A DNA stretch of 22,281 bases from Lachnoclostridium sp. UBA5890 (lineage in GTDB: Bacteria > Bacillota > Clostridia > Lachnospirales > Lachnospiraceae): NCBI GenBank assembly GCA_002431395.1, contig DJEU01000049.1, positions 1 to 22,281 on the forward strand. The letters run 5' to 3'. The position numbers and the translations under genes are program-made. This document shows positions 1 to 7,455 of this stretch, in pieces. The notes under the pieces are model-generated. The model saw only the letters and a list, made by a program, of their open reading frames with translations, did no database searches and was not told the origin of the DNA. Position 1 is the stretch's first letter, and each line of letters opens with the position of its first letter.

Positions 1-107
1 TCTTCCGGCTGGATCACCTGCTCACCGTCATACAGATTAACATTACTGATGTCAGCAAACACTTCCGGAGCTTCCACAAGATTTTTTTCTGTTAAATCTT
101 TTGTCAA
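1..107 (-). CDS. Rpn-family PD-(D/E)XK nuclease/transposase-like protein, N-terminus only (cut by window edge)
   Basis: Only the first 35 codons are inside the window, read on the minus strand from a TTG at 107-105. The peptide reads MTKDLTEKNLVEAP, then EVFADISNVNLYDG, then EQVIQPE. The pattern of a short charged leader, 'FAD..N..L..G..VIQPE', is how recombination-promoting nuclease (Rpn, PD-(D/E)XK transposase-like) proteins of Lachnospiraceae usually begin; this is recognised from memory, not from a search. No ATG is available in this frame. The TTG sits 8 bases after an AAGGGATG Shine-Dalgarno-like stretch, which supports it as the start. The catalytic part lies outside the window, so activity cannot be judged. 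Rpn proteins are thought to nick DNA and promote RecA-independent recombination. Confidence is fair for the family and moderate for intactness. Confidence 0.6.
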   Translation of the reverse strand, partial: MTKDLTEKNLVEAPEVFADISNVNLYDGEQVIQPE

Positions 108-459
108 TAAATACCATCCCTTTCTTCTCTTGCTTTCTAAAAATATGTGGGTAAAAAGTTTTGTTTCGATAAGCAAGAAAAATAGAATGATAGATATCAG
201 ACTCTCAAATTATTTACTTGCTTGTGTATGATAATACACTATTAATTGAGATATGTCAACTACCAACTGTGAAAGTCTGAAAATTCATCTGAGCCAAACA
301 AGCGGAATAACACAAAAAATAAGAGACAGGCTGCCCTCCATGCTCCTGTCTCTTATTTCTGTATGATAAAATCTTTCTATTTGAGCCCTTTTTTACACGC
401 TCGATTAGTAGATATTGTAACATCTTGGTGATTTTCCGCATAGTATTTGTTGAAAATCG
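108..459. other. Intergenic region without a supported gene
   Basis: About 350 bases of AT-rich DNA lie between the leftward nuclease gene and the LytTR operator. It contains one strong hairpin (listed separately). Short open frames on both strands here have no family resemblance, and one of them runs through the hairpin. Confidence 0.6.
317..358. terminator. Perfect 14-bp hairpin, possible bidirectional terminator
   Basis: AAATAAGAGACAGG (317-330) is the exact reverse complement of CCTGTCTCTTATTT (345-358), with a 14-base loop. Read on the minus strand the stem ends in a T-run (ATTTTTTG), as in a rho-independent terminator. The large loop and the lack of any gene running into it from either side are unusual. 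Confidence 0.45.
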
Positions 460-501
460 GTCATGAACGGTGTATATTTTGTCATAAGCGGCTGATATTT
501 T
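460..501 (+). promoter_or_regulatory. Tandem 21-bp direct repeat, probable LytTR regulator binding site
   Basis: Two abutting 21-base copies occupy 460-480 and 481-501. Both follow the pattern GTCAT-A-R-CGG...ATATTTT and differ at only a few positions. LytTR-family regulators such as AgrA and VirR bind pairs of imperfect direct repeats about two helical turns apart, which matches a 21-bp period. The site lies about 55-95 bases upstream of the predicted -10 of the LytTR gene, suggesting autoregulation. Binding is inferred. Confidence 0.6.
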
Positions 502-532
502 CGTTCTTTTACGACATAATTTTAAAAATCAT

Positions 533-561
533 TTTACTTTTTGTGGTAATTTTGCTACAAT
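533..561 (+). promoter_or_regulatory. Sigma-A-type promoter of the LytTR two-component operon
   Basis: The -35 is TTTACT (533-538), followed by a 17-base spacer and -10 TACAAT (556-561). A TG at 553-554 gives an extended -10. The weak -35 fits a promoter that needs the activator bound at the tandem repeat just upstream. Confidence 0.6.
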
Positions 562-598
562 ATTTGGTAACATTACGGCTTGGAGTGTGGTAAATAAT

Positions 599-1321
599 AT
601 GATAAATCGTACGATACTTATTTTGGAAGATGACAACCTACAGCGTGAATCTCTCTGTCGGTGGATGAACGAGTATGCCGGACGGCGGAGTATTGCCCTG
701 CAAATTCTGACAGCCGGTTCTATCGAGGAAGCCCAGGAAGCACTTGCAGATCATCCACCGGTGTTTGCCTTTTTTCTTGATATTTCGCTGAAAGAGAACA
801 GCAAAGATCTCGGAGGGCTGGAGTTTAGCCGGTTTCTGCAGGAAACTTCCACTTACCGCCACACACCGCTTATCTACGTCACATCGTATGGCGATTATAT
901 GAGACGCGCACTCAATACCTTTCATTGCTTTGCTTTTTTGCTGAAACCATACACAAAAGAAGATTTGTTTGCCCAGCTGGAAGATCTTTTTGATTCACAG
1001 ATTGAACAGATTTACGTACGTGATTCGGAAGGGATTTACCACTCGCTTTGTTTGGATGACCTTGTCTATGTGCATTCAGAAGGGCGCTATCTCCATTATT
1101 TTATAAGAACAGACGAAATCCGGTCGCGCCAGTTTTCGATGGCGGAACTGCTTGATAAACTTCCTTCGCATTTTGTGCGGTGTCATAAATCCTACATTAT
1201 TAATACAGAGAAAGTACGAAATTACGACTTTATCAACCACTACATCGAACTAGAGGAAACCAGCGGGCGTATCCCATTGAGCCGCGCGTTCAAAAGCAAA
1301 TCCTATTTTCAGAAAAAATAG
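599..1321 (+). CDS. LytTR-family response regulator
   Basis: This is a 240-aa DNA-binding response regulator that would take a phosphoryl group from the kinase encoded just downstream. Residues 3-125 form a receiver domain: the acidic pair is E10-D12, the phospho-acceptor is D61 (FFLDIS), the switch residue is T95 and the conserved lysine is K116 (LLKPY). Residues 137-238 form a LytTR DNA-binding domain, with 'LVYVHSEGRYLHYF' and 'FVRCHKSYIIN', both typical of the family. I chose ATG 599 because GGAG (582-585) precedes it. A GTG at 587 in the same frame is possible but sits on top of that ribosome site. The kinase gene starts 15 bases after the stop. Relatives (AgrA, VirR, ComE) control peptide signalling, bacteriocins or virulence; the target here is unknown apart from probable autoregulation. 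Confidence 0.93.
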   Translation: MINRTILILEDDNLQRESLCRWMNEYAGRRSIALQILTAGSIEEAQEALADHPPVFAFFLDISLKENSKDLGGLEFSRFLQETSTYRHTPLIYVTSYGDYMRRALNTFHCFAFLLKPYTKEDLFAQLEDLFDSQIEQIYVRDSEGIYHSLCLDDLVYVHSEGRYLHYFIRTDEIRSRQFSMAELLDKLPSHFVRCHKSYIINTEKVRNYDFINHYIELEETSGRIPLSRAFKSKSYFQKK

Positions 1322-1336
1322 CATAGGAGAATGATT

Positions 1337-2629
1337 ATGAATTCAATGATAACTATATTTTCATCCTTTTACCAGCAAATTGTGCTTTTTACAAGCTGCC
1401 TTTTTCTACTTCAGCTGCCTCGGGATAAATGGCGGAATCTCCGCACATGGCTTTTCTTTTTTGCCAGCTGGATCCCGATTCTCATCATACAACATTTTAA
1501 CAATAATTGGATATTATTATCTTTATTTATTTTCGTAACCATCCTGACAGTTACGTTGCATTTCATTACCAAATGCCGCTATTTTCATGCTTTGTTGGCT
1601 ACATGCGTAAGCTATTTTATTATGCTTCTCGTCAATATGCCCTCACTGTTTGTTTTTTATTTTTTCTGGTCACCGGAATATATTATAAAATCTGCATGGA
1701 TTTCTCTTGTCGCAGCAATGATTGGATCTGTTTTTCAATTCCTCATCCTGCGCTTTCTTCCTGTACGCCAATTCTATAAAAGTCTCTGCAAAATACCTGT
1801 TTCCATCAGTTATTTTATCATTTTATTCCTGGTTGTTTTAGCTCTGCTTTGTGGCTTAAGTTCCGACATTACGTATGTTCCGGAATTTGTCAAAACATTT
1901 CTTATTGTACTTTTAGTGCTGAATTCGGCGCTTATTTTTACTCACCAGATTCTGATCAACCGCCGCAGCACGATGGAACTGCATTATTATGAGCAATATC
2001 TGCCGGTTCTCGACAACCTGATTCAAAAAGTGCGGGAAACGCAGCACGGCCACAATAACACCATTCAAGCAATCCTGCATCTGATCGACGTTGACAGCGA
2101 CAATGAAAAGATTTCCGAAACATTGTCAAATTATACCAATGAGCTGCAGAAAAGTCTTCTTCCCTCTTCGCTTCTTCGCCTAGAAAATAAATTGCTTGCC
2201 GCCCTTTTGTACCACAAGCATTGTCAGGCAGCTGAGCAGGGAGTGACGATTCATTTTCATATTGCAGATCCCATGTGCCGGTGTCAGGCAAGTGAATTTG
2301 AGCTGGTCGATGCGGTCGGGATTCTCGTGGACAATGCGCTGGAAGCAAGCCATGCCGGCGATAACATCTATGTGTCGATCCACACCTCGCACCACAATGG
2401 CACCGAGGGCATAAAAATCGTCGTTGAAAATCCGGGGCAGACCGTCAACGACGCATTTCGCGAACAAATATTAAAAAAGGGATATACGACCAAAACGGTC
2501 GAGGCCGAAAAACACGGGCTTGGGCTCTCCATCCTGCAAAACATTGTGAAAAAGCACAATGGTGCACTGATGATCTCAAACGCGCTCCACGACGAGCTCC
2601 GGTACATCTCCTTTACCTTACTCCTGTAA
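1337..2629 (+). CDS. AgrC-like GHKL sensor histidine kinase
   Basis: A 430-aa membrane sensor kinase, partner of the LytTR regulator. Residues 1-205 are strongly hydrophobic with about six membrane segments, followed by a coiled linker. The phospho-acceptor region is RETQHGHNN (233-241), with H237 the likely acceptor; a glycine follows it where family members commonly have aspartate. The C-terminal ATPase domain shows an N-box at ILVDNALEAS (329-338) and a G-box at HGLGLSILQNIVKKHNG (393-409). This is the GHKL/SpoOB-type ATPase arrangement seen in peptide-pheromone receptors. ATG 1337 is preferred over ATG 1331 because AGGAG (1325-1329) is 7 bases from the former and too close to the latter. 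The 3' end overlaps the convergent hydrolase gene by 12 bases. No AgrB- or AgrD-like gene lies beside it, so the ligand is unknown. Confidence 0.9.
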   Translation: MNSMITIFSSFYQQIVLFTSCLFLLQLPRDKWRNLRTWLFFFASWIPILIIQHFNNNWILLSLFIFVTILTVTLHFITKCRYFHALLATCVSYFIMLLVNMPSLFVFYFFWSPEYIIKSAWISLVAAMIGSVFQFLILRFLPVRQFYKSLCKIPVSISYFIILFLVVLALLCGLSSDITYVPEFVKTFLIVLLVLNSALIFTHQILINRRSTMELHYYEQYLPVLDNLIQKVRETQHGHNNTIQAILHLIDVDSDNEKISETLSNYTNELQKSLLPSSLLRLENKLLAALLYHKHCQAAEQGVTIHFHIADPMCRCQASEFELVDAVGILVDNALEASHAGDNIYVSIHTSHHNGTEGIKIVVENPGQTVNDAFREQILKKGYTTKTVEAEKHGLGLSILQNIVKKHNGALMISNALHDELRYISFTLLL

Positions 2630-3175
2630 ATAGTTTTTTGTCTCTTGCATGACTTTACGAAGGATACCAATATTTTCCAGTGTGTCATCCGTTTCGAGAG
2701 AATGATTTACCCCCTCGATCCGGGAACTGCGGATCTGCGCCTGCGCGCACTGATAGATCACGTTATCGACATCCGGAACCCATGGGTCTGCGGTGCCGCA
2801 AAAAGCGATGCCCTGCGCCGGATTTGCCAAAAATGTCTGTGCGAGCGGTGTATAATAAATCTGCTTTGCTTTCAGCTGGTAAACATTAGTAAAATGTGCC
2901 GCTACGGCTGTGCCAATGCTTTTGGATATGAATACGATCTCGTCGTACTCCTGCCACGGAATCGGTGCGAGAAATTTTTCTGCACTTGCACAGGCTTCGT
3001 CAAATGCTTCTCTCATTTTTTCCGCATTTCCGCGTATATTCGTTGTTTTCTTGATCTGGTAATCCACTTCCAAAAAGGTGTCATACCCACATTCTTTTGC
3101 TAATTTTTTACTGTAATACAACAATGGCTTATCAAAACGATACCCGATTCCCGGGAAAAATACTGCTATTTTCAC
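2618..3175 (-). CDS. Small alpha/beta-hydrolase-like protein
   Basis: A 185-aa cytoplasmic protein with an alpha/beta-hydrolase-like layout. The nucleophile elbow is S84-K-S86-I-G88 (the usual first glycine is serine), the acid is probably D130 (CGTADPW) and the histidine is H158 (EGVNHSLE). These are in the right order and spacing for a catalytic triad, so an esterase- or lipase-like activity is plausible, but the substrate is unknown. The start is GTG 3175, 7 bases after AAGGAG. The gene begins 13 bases after the stop of the hybrid sensor kinase, so it is probably co-transcribed and translated with it. Its last 12 bases overlap the end of the convergent LytTR-system kinase, so the two transcripts are antisense at their 3' ends. 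Confidence 0.7.
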   Translation of the reverse strand: MKIAVFFPGIGYRFDKPLLYYSKKLAKECGYDTFLEVDYQIKKTTNIRGNAEKMREAFDEACASAEKFLAPIPWQEYDEIVFISKSIGTAVAAHFTNVYQLKAKQIYYTPLAQTFLANPAQGIAFCGTADPWVPDVDNVIYQCAQAQIRSSRIEGVNHSLETDDTLENIGILRKVMQETKNYLQE

Positions 3176-3188
3176 GTTAATTCTCCTT

Positions 3189-5336
3189 TTATCTGCGGCA
3201 ATATTGATTCAGCATTTTGATCAATTTTTCCGCATTGATTGGTTTTGAAATATGCGCATTCATGCCGGCTTCCAGGCTGCTTGCGATGTCCTCAGAAAAC
3301 GCATTGGCACTCATCGCGATGATTGGCGTCGTCTTCGCATCTTCCCGCTCCAGGCGTCGGATTTTTTTCGTCGCATCGAGACCATTCAGTATCGGCATCA
3401 TGATGTCCATAAGAATCACATCATATTCGCCCGGCTTCGAAGCGGCAAACCGGTCTACGGCCTCTTGACCATTCCATGCCTTTTTCACTTCGGCTCCAAG
3501 ATCTTGGAGCATAAACTCCGCAATTTCCATATTGAGGTTGTTGTCCTCCACGAGAAGGACCTTTATTTTCTGGCGCAATGTATCTTTTTGGTTCTTTTTC
3601 TCCCACGAAATCTGAACCCGGTTCACCCGCAATGGAATGCGGATGTCAAATGTCGTTCCCTTGTCTTTTTCACTCTCAAATAAAATTTCGCCGTTCATGC
3701 GGTCAACAAGATGTTTGGTGATAGCAAGTCCCAGACCAGTTCCTGCATACAGCGTCCTTGCAGACTCCCGTTCCTGTGAAAACGGCTCAAATGCACTTTT
3801 CTGAAATTCCTTGCTCATGCCGATTCCATCGTCCTCACACACAAAATGGAAACAGACTTCTTCGTCTCCAGTCTTTTCCTCCCAGCATGCGATGCGGACA
3901 TGCCCACCCTCATGGTTATATTTTACCGCATTGGAAGCAATGTTCTGCATGATCTGACGCAGATGAAGGGAACTTCCAATCAGTTCATCCTGTTCAAATT
4001 CTTTGCGCTCGAGCACAAATTCCACATTTTTATCCTGTGCCTGAATCTCGATCATGTTTTTCACTTCATCCACAATCTGCGTTAATGAAAATGGTTTTGC
4101 TTCCATGATAAGGCGGCCTGACTCGAGTTTGCTCATGTCCAGCACATCATTGACAAGATCAAGCAGGAAACTGGATGCCGACATGATCTTATCGAGACAT
4201 TCTTCCTGCTTTTCCGGATTTCCCATATATTTTTTGCACATCGGAACCATCCCACGGATTCCATTGATCGGCGTCCGGATATCGTGGCTCATCCGGCGAA
4301 GGAAATCCGTTTTCGCTGCATTGGCACGCTCCGCCTGTTTGACAGATTCTTCTAATTGTTGCTGATATTGCATTTCCCGCTCTTTTTCCCCACTAATATC
4401 ACGGCATAATAACAAGAAAGATGCAACCTCTCCTCTTTCATCGTATTTCTGCGGCACTAAAATAGTCAATATCCACTTACCATTCTGATGTTTCGCTGTA
4501 TAAGAAATAACTTTATTGTGCTTTAAATGTTCTTTCATATATTCCAAATTTAGGAAGCCCTGGCATTGAGCATAGTCTTCCGGTGCCATTTCACACTCAA
4601 TAAATGCCTCAAGCATTTCCTCCACATGTTCTTTTCCTTCCAGCGACTTCTGCAGTTTTTCCGAATCTTTGATCAGCTCCCAGTTGTCATTTTTCAGATT
4701 TATGTACATATTGACCGAATACATTTTACTGATTGCCTGCACGATATCAAGCTGTTTCTGCATCTCAACCATACTTAATCTTGCATAACGTGTTCGGAAA
4801 AGGGCAAGAATCAGCCACAAAAGCCCGTAAATAACAAATCCATAAATCATCGCCACATTTCGCGTAGAATATACCGATTTTTCCTTATAAAATACACACA
4901 GATGATATTTTCCCATTTCTTCCACTTTTCCAAACCATTTTGAACTGTCACGCTCAAAATGAATCAATTTTCCATTTGTACTTGAAATTGACTGTGGCAC
5001 TATAAAGGATTCCACACTTTTTCCATTTAATCCCTTATAGTTTGTACTTAGGATCTTTTTTCCATCCGTCACCACAACGATTCCGTCATTGGCAAAAGAA
5101 TATCCGGAAAAGATGGACTCCAACGTGATTCCACCTTCTGCTCCGCTTTCGCTCCGAATCTGGTCATATTGTTCAAACTGATTTATTCTTTCTTTCATAA
5201 ACGCAAGTGTTTCATCCGCGATTTTGTCAATGCGCTTTTTATCATGACTTGACAACGCAAAAAATAGGATGGTAAGCACAATAACTCCCACAAATAAAGG
5301 AATGATGATGTATTTTTTTTGCGCGATCTTTTTCAT
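3189..5336 (-). CDS. Hybrid sensor histidine kinase/response regulator
   Basis: A 715-aa membrane-bound hybrid kinase. In order: a membrane helix (about 9-28); an extracytoplasmic sensor region (30-157); a second helix (about 161-180); a PAS-like region (200-315); a short coiled coil (318-342); a HisKA domain with H351 in FLRRMSHDIRTPING; and a HATPase domain with an N-box around N465-N469, G-boxes DDGIGM (502-507) and GTGLGLA (532-538). A C-terminal receiver (591-712) has acidic E596-D597, phospho-acceptor D644 (ILMDIMMP) and K698. No DNA-binding output domain is present, so the signal must pass to another protein or act through phosphorelay. The start has a strong AGGAGG site. A sigma-A promoter lies upstream and the alpha/beta hydrolase follows by 13 bases. 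The ligand cannot be told from sequence. Confidence 0.95.
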   Translation of the reverse strand: MKKIAQKKYIIIPLFVGVIVLTILFFALSSHDKKRIDKIADETLAFMKERINQFEQYDQIRSESGAEGGITLESIFSGYSFANDGIVVVTDGKKILSTNYKGLNGKSVESFIVPQSISSTNGKLIHFERDSSKWFGKVEEMGKYHLCVFYKEKSVYSTRNVAMIYGFVIYGLLWLILALFRTRYARLSMVEMQKQLDIVQAISKMYSVNMYINLKNDNWELIKDSEKLQKSLEGKEHVEEMLEAFIECEMAPEDYAQCQGFLNLEYMKEHLKHNKVISYTAKHQNGKWILTILVPQKYDERGEVASFLLLCRDISGEKEREMQYQQQLEESVKQAERANAAKTDFLRRMSHDIRTPINGIRGMVPMCKKYMGNPEKQEECLDKIMSASSFLLDLVNDVLDMSKLESGRLIMEAKPFSLTQIVDEVKNMIEIQAQDKNVEFVLERKEFEQDELIGSSLHLRQIMQNIASNAVKYNHEGGHVRIACWEEKTGDEEVCFHFVCEDDGIGMSKEFQKSAFEPFSQERESARTLYAGTGLGLAITKHLVDRMNGEILFESEKDKGTTFDIRIPLRVNRVQISWEKKNQKDTLRQKIKVLLVEDNNLNMEIAEFMLQDLGAEVKKAWNGQEAVDRFAASKPGEYDVILMDIMMPILNGLDATKKIRRLEREDAKTTPIIAMSANAFSEDIASSLEAGMNAHISKPINAEKLIKMLNQYCRR

Positions 5337-5386
5337 CCAATCCCTCCTGTCAGTTTCATTTGTTTTCCGTCAAATTGAGTAATAAT

Positions 5387-5415
5387 ATGATAACATTATG
5401 GAGGGGAAAAGTCAA
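5387..5415 (-). promoter_or_regulatory. Sigma-A promoter of the hybrid kinase-hydrolase operon
   Basis: On the minus strand TTGACT (5415-5410), a 17-base spacer and TATCAT (5392-5387) form a near-consensus promoter about 50 bases upstream of the kinase start. Confidence 0.75.
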
Positions 5416-5490
5416 TTTTAGCATACCAGTCTTTTCTATTTCTTCATAATCTGCCAAAAAAGTTTGCCTTTCGTGAGCGCTCTCGCTCCA

Positions 5491-5548
5491 ATAAACACGC
5501 AGGGGTATCGATATGCAAAATACGCATATCTGATACCCGCGCGTTTAT
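5491..5548. repeat. Long imperfect palindrome (about 25-bp arms)
   Basis: The left arm (5491-5516) and right arm (5524-5548) pair almost perfectly. Both arms share ATAAAC, then CGC, then GGGTATC, then GATATGC, broken only by one mismatch and single-base bulges, around a 7-base loop. It lies between the end of the anti-sigma gene (on the minus strand) and the promoter of the hybrid kinase. It could terminate the sigma/anti-sigma transcript, but no T-run follows directly; the next T-run on the minus strand is about 30 bases further on. It may instead be an interspersed palindromic element. Confidence 0.6.
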
Positions 5549-5624
5549 ACTCACTTCATGCAAATCTTTTCCGGCAGATTACAAAACTTAGAAAGACTGG
5601 CTGCTAATATATAACATAAAATAG

Positions 5625-6854
5625 TTAGAATCCCTCTTTCAATTTTTCCTCCACCTTCTGGTCGAAGCCCGCGTCCGCATACACTTTTGCGGTGCCCTGC
5701 ACCGGTTCGTAGCCGCACATGCCATAATAGAATTTCTGGGTCATTACTGCCTTTTTTCCGTTCCGATCGGTGAGGGTCCAATAAAACGTTGCATTGAACG
5801 CCTTTTTTTCAGTATCGTATTCGCCGTCTGTTATTTCAAGCGTGTTTTCCTGACAAGACCAGAGTATATTGTATACTTTTTCCTGCACTTTGGCATAAAA
5901 TTCCGATACATCGCTGCCCTTTTTTATTGGTCTAAATTCATTACACTTTTCTACAATATAAAGAGTATGAAATTCGAGATCTTCCTGTTTCATCTTATCA
6001 ATATCTTCTTTGGTAATCCGTGAAATTCGGTGGCTCAAAAGCAGTCTCTCAATGTTATCCTGCCGGCTGGCACAATAATAAAAATCGAGCAGCGCGAACA
6101 TCCGACGAAGATGAACGGTATTTTCATTCTGACTCTCTTCTTCGGTCATGCCCCATCGGTTAAAATCTTCTTTGCCGTCAGAAACCATCAGGCTGTAATA
6201 ATTTTTTTCGTAAAAAAAGAATGTCAGATACAGTTTTTTCCCATTATACGTGATCGTTACCGGCGTTCGATAATCCGTCTGTGGAATGAAGTCTTCATCT
6301 GAATATAAAAACTGCTCATAGGTTACTGTCCCAACTTTGATTGAAACGTCTTTTCCGTCAAACACCTTCTTTTGCAAATTTTTTATCTGATCCACCATAT
6401 CGTGGTAAAATTCGACCTGACCCTGAGCACGCTCATTTGTGACCCGCGCACCCATGCCTTTCATCACAGTTTCAATGTCACCCTCGACAAGCTGCGTGGC
6501 AATTTGCTTTGCACGGTGATGATAATAAATCGTATCATAACTTGGACACGACAGCGCCGGAAAGATCTGCCCCACCGTCAATGTACCAAACACCGCACAA
6601 ACCAGCACGAGAAGTGCGATCGCCACCCATTTGCCCCTCTTATTCTTCTTAATCTCTTTTTTGATTTTTTGAAATGGCTGAATTTTCTGCATTTCCATTT
6701 TGTCGGATGCCTCGTCATTTTCTGACATATTTTGCCATATTTTTCGGCATTCTTCACACCCCTCAAGATGCTCTTTTATCTCTTTTGCTGTTTCTTCCCG
6801 GCAGAGTCCTTCGACGTACTCCGGCAGAAGATCCTGCACAACATAACATTTCAT
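5625..6854 (-). CDS. Zinc-finger anti-sigma factor (ECF partner)
   Basis: A 409-aa single-pass membrane protein. The first 40 residues carry the zinc-binding anti-sigma motif H29-x3-C33-x2-C36 (HLEGCEEC), which in RsiW/RskA-type proteins holds the ECF sigma factor inactive. A membrane helix covers about 76-97. The remaining roughly 300 residues should be outside the membrane and presumably sense an envelope signal; I do not recognise a sensor family there. AGGAGG lies 8 bases before ATG 6854, and the start is separated from the sigma gene's TAA by one base (TAATATG), so translation is likely coupled. Release of the sigma factor would be expected through regulated proteolysis, as known for this class. 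Confidence 0.88.
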   Translation of the reverse strand: MKCYVVQDLLPEYVEGLCREETAKEIKEHLEGCEECRKIWQNMSENDEASDKMEMQKIQPFQKIKKEIKKNKRGKWVAIALLVLVCAVFGTLTVGQIFPALSCPSYDTIYYHHRAKQIATQLVEGDIETVMKGMGARVTNERAQGQVEFYHDMVDQIKNLQKKVFDGKDVSIKVGTVTYEQFLYSDEDFIPQTDYRTPVTITYNGKKLYLTFFFYEKNYYSLMVSDGKEDFNRWGMTEEESQNENTVHLRRMFALLDFYYCASRQDNIERLLLSHRISRITKEDIDKMKQEDLEFHTLYIVEKCNEFRPIKKGSDVSEFYAKVQEKVYNILWSCQENTLEITDGEYDTEKKAFNATFYWTLTDRNGKKAVMTQKFYYGMCGYEPVQGTAKVYADAGFDQKVEEKLKEGF

Positions 6855-6855
6855 A

Positions 6856-7362
6856 TTATTCGCCTCCTATTTTTTTGATCTGTTCCCGCAGACGCTCTTT
6901 GGCACGGTAAAATGTCACGCGCGCCCACACCTCGGATTTTCCGAAAACATCTCCAATCTCCTGAAACGACAAATTTCCCATCATTCGAAGCATAAAAACT
7001 TCCTTAAATGGTTCCTGAAGTTCGTGAATACATTGGTACATCCTTGCATTTTCTTCTTTGTCAATCATTTGCTGCAGCATATCCGTCTCGGATACCGGCT
7101 CACACCACTCGTCGAGTGGAATATTTTTCTCCTCCGCCTTCCGGCAATGATCCAGCCAGATATTTTTCGCGATGCGGCACAACCATGTCGAAATCTTGCT
7201 TTTTCCCTGAAACGTATCCGCTTTCTCAATTGCCCGCAAAAATGTCATCTGCACCACATCTTCCGCCACCGTCGGATTGTGGCAGAGCGAGAGCACATAC
7301 GCATACAGCATTTTGGCATAATTCCGATAAATCTCATCAAATGACTCCTCTGTTATTTTCAA
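6856..7362 (-). CDS. ECF-type RNA polymerase sigma factor (sigma-70 family)
   Basis: A 168-aa sigma factor containing only regions 2 and 4. Region 2 covers about 8-75 (Y-AYVLSLCHNPTVAEDVVQMTF, then STWLCRIAKNIWLDHCRK). Region 4 covers about 112-162 (EPFKEVFMLRMMGNLSFQEIGDVFGKSEVWARVTFYRAKERLRE), with a clear helix-turn-helix. The length is typical. The start is a TTG at 7362 with GGGAAG 5 bases upstream; the next methionine (residue 18) would remove part of region 2.1, so TTG is preferred. The anti-sigma gene follows one base after the stop. A promoter with ECF-type -35 and -10 elements lies about 45-70 bases upstream, suggesting the sigma factor transcribes its own operon. Confidence 0.93.
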   Translation of the reverse strand: MKITEESFDEIYRNYAKMLYAYVLSLCHNPTVAEDVVQMTFLRAIEKADTFQGKSKISTWLCRIAKNIWLDHCRKAEEKNIPLDEWCEPVSETDMLQQMIDKEENARMYQCIHELQEPFKEVFMLRMMGNLSFQEIGDVFGKSEVWARVTFYRAKERLREQIKKIGGE

Positions 7363-7404
7363 ATTTACTTCCCGCCACCTTTCTGTCTCTCTGTTTGTAA
7401 ATAA

Positions 7405-7430
7405 GACGGCAAATTATGGAAAACGTTACA
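7405..7430 (-). promoter_or_regulatory. ECF-type autoregulatory promoter
   Basis: On the minus strand TGTAAC (7430-7425), 16 bases, then CGTC (7408-7405). The 'AAC' -35 and 'CGTC' -10 at 16-bp spacing is the classic pattern for extracytoplasmic-function sigma factors. It lies 42 bases upstream of the sigma gene, with no comparable sigma-A promoter nearby. Confidence 0.72.
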
Positions 7431-7455
7431 GCTTTTCTAAATTATTTTCTGTATT

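Noticed and set aside
256..441. A 61-codon minus-strand frame next to the nuclease gene
   Set aside because: It runs through the 14-bp hairpin, has no family resemblance and no clear ribosome site. A neighbouring frame is equally open for part of the way.
1..599. A peptide pheromone gene (AgrD-like) upstream of the LytTR system
   Set aside because: No small frame on either strand had a ribosome site together with a leader and a cysteine/serine-containing propeptide. The 60-codon plus frame at 49-231 is antisense to the nuclease start and unconvincing.
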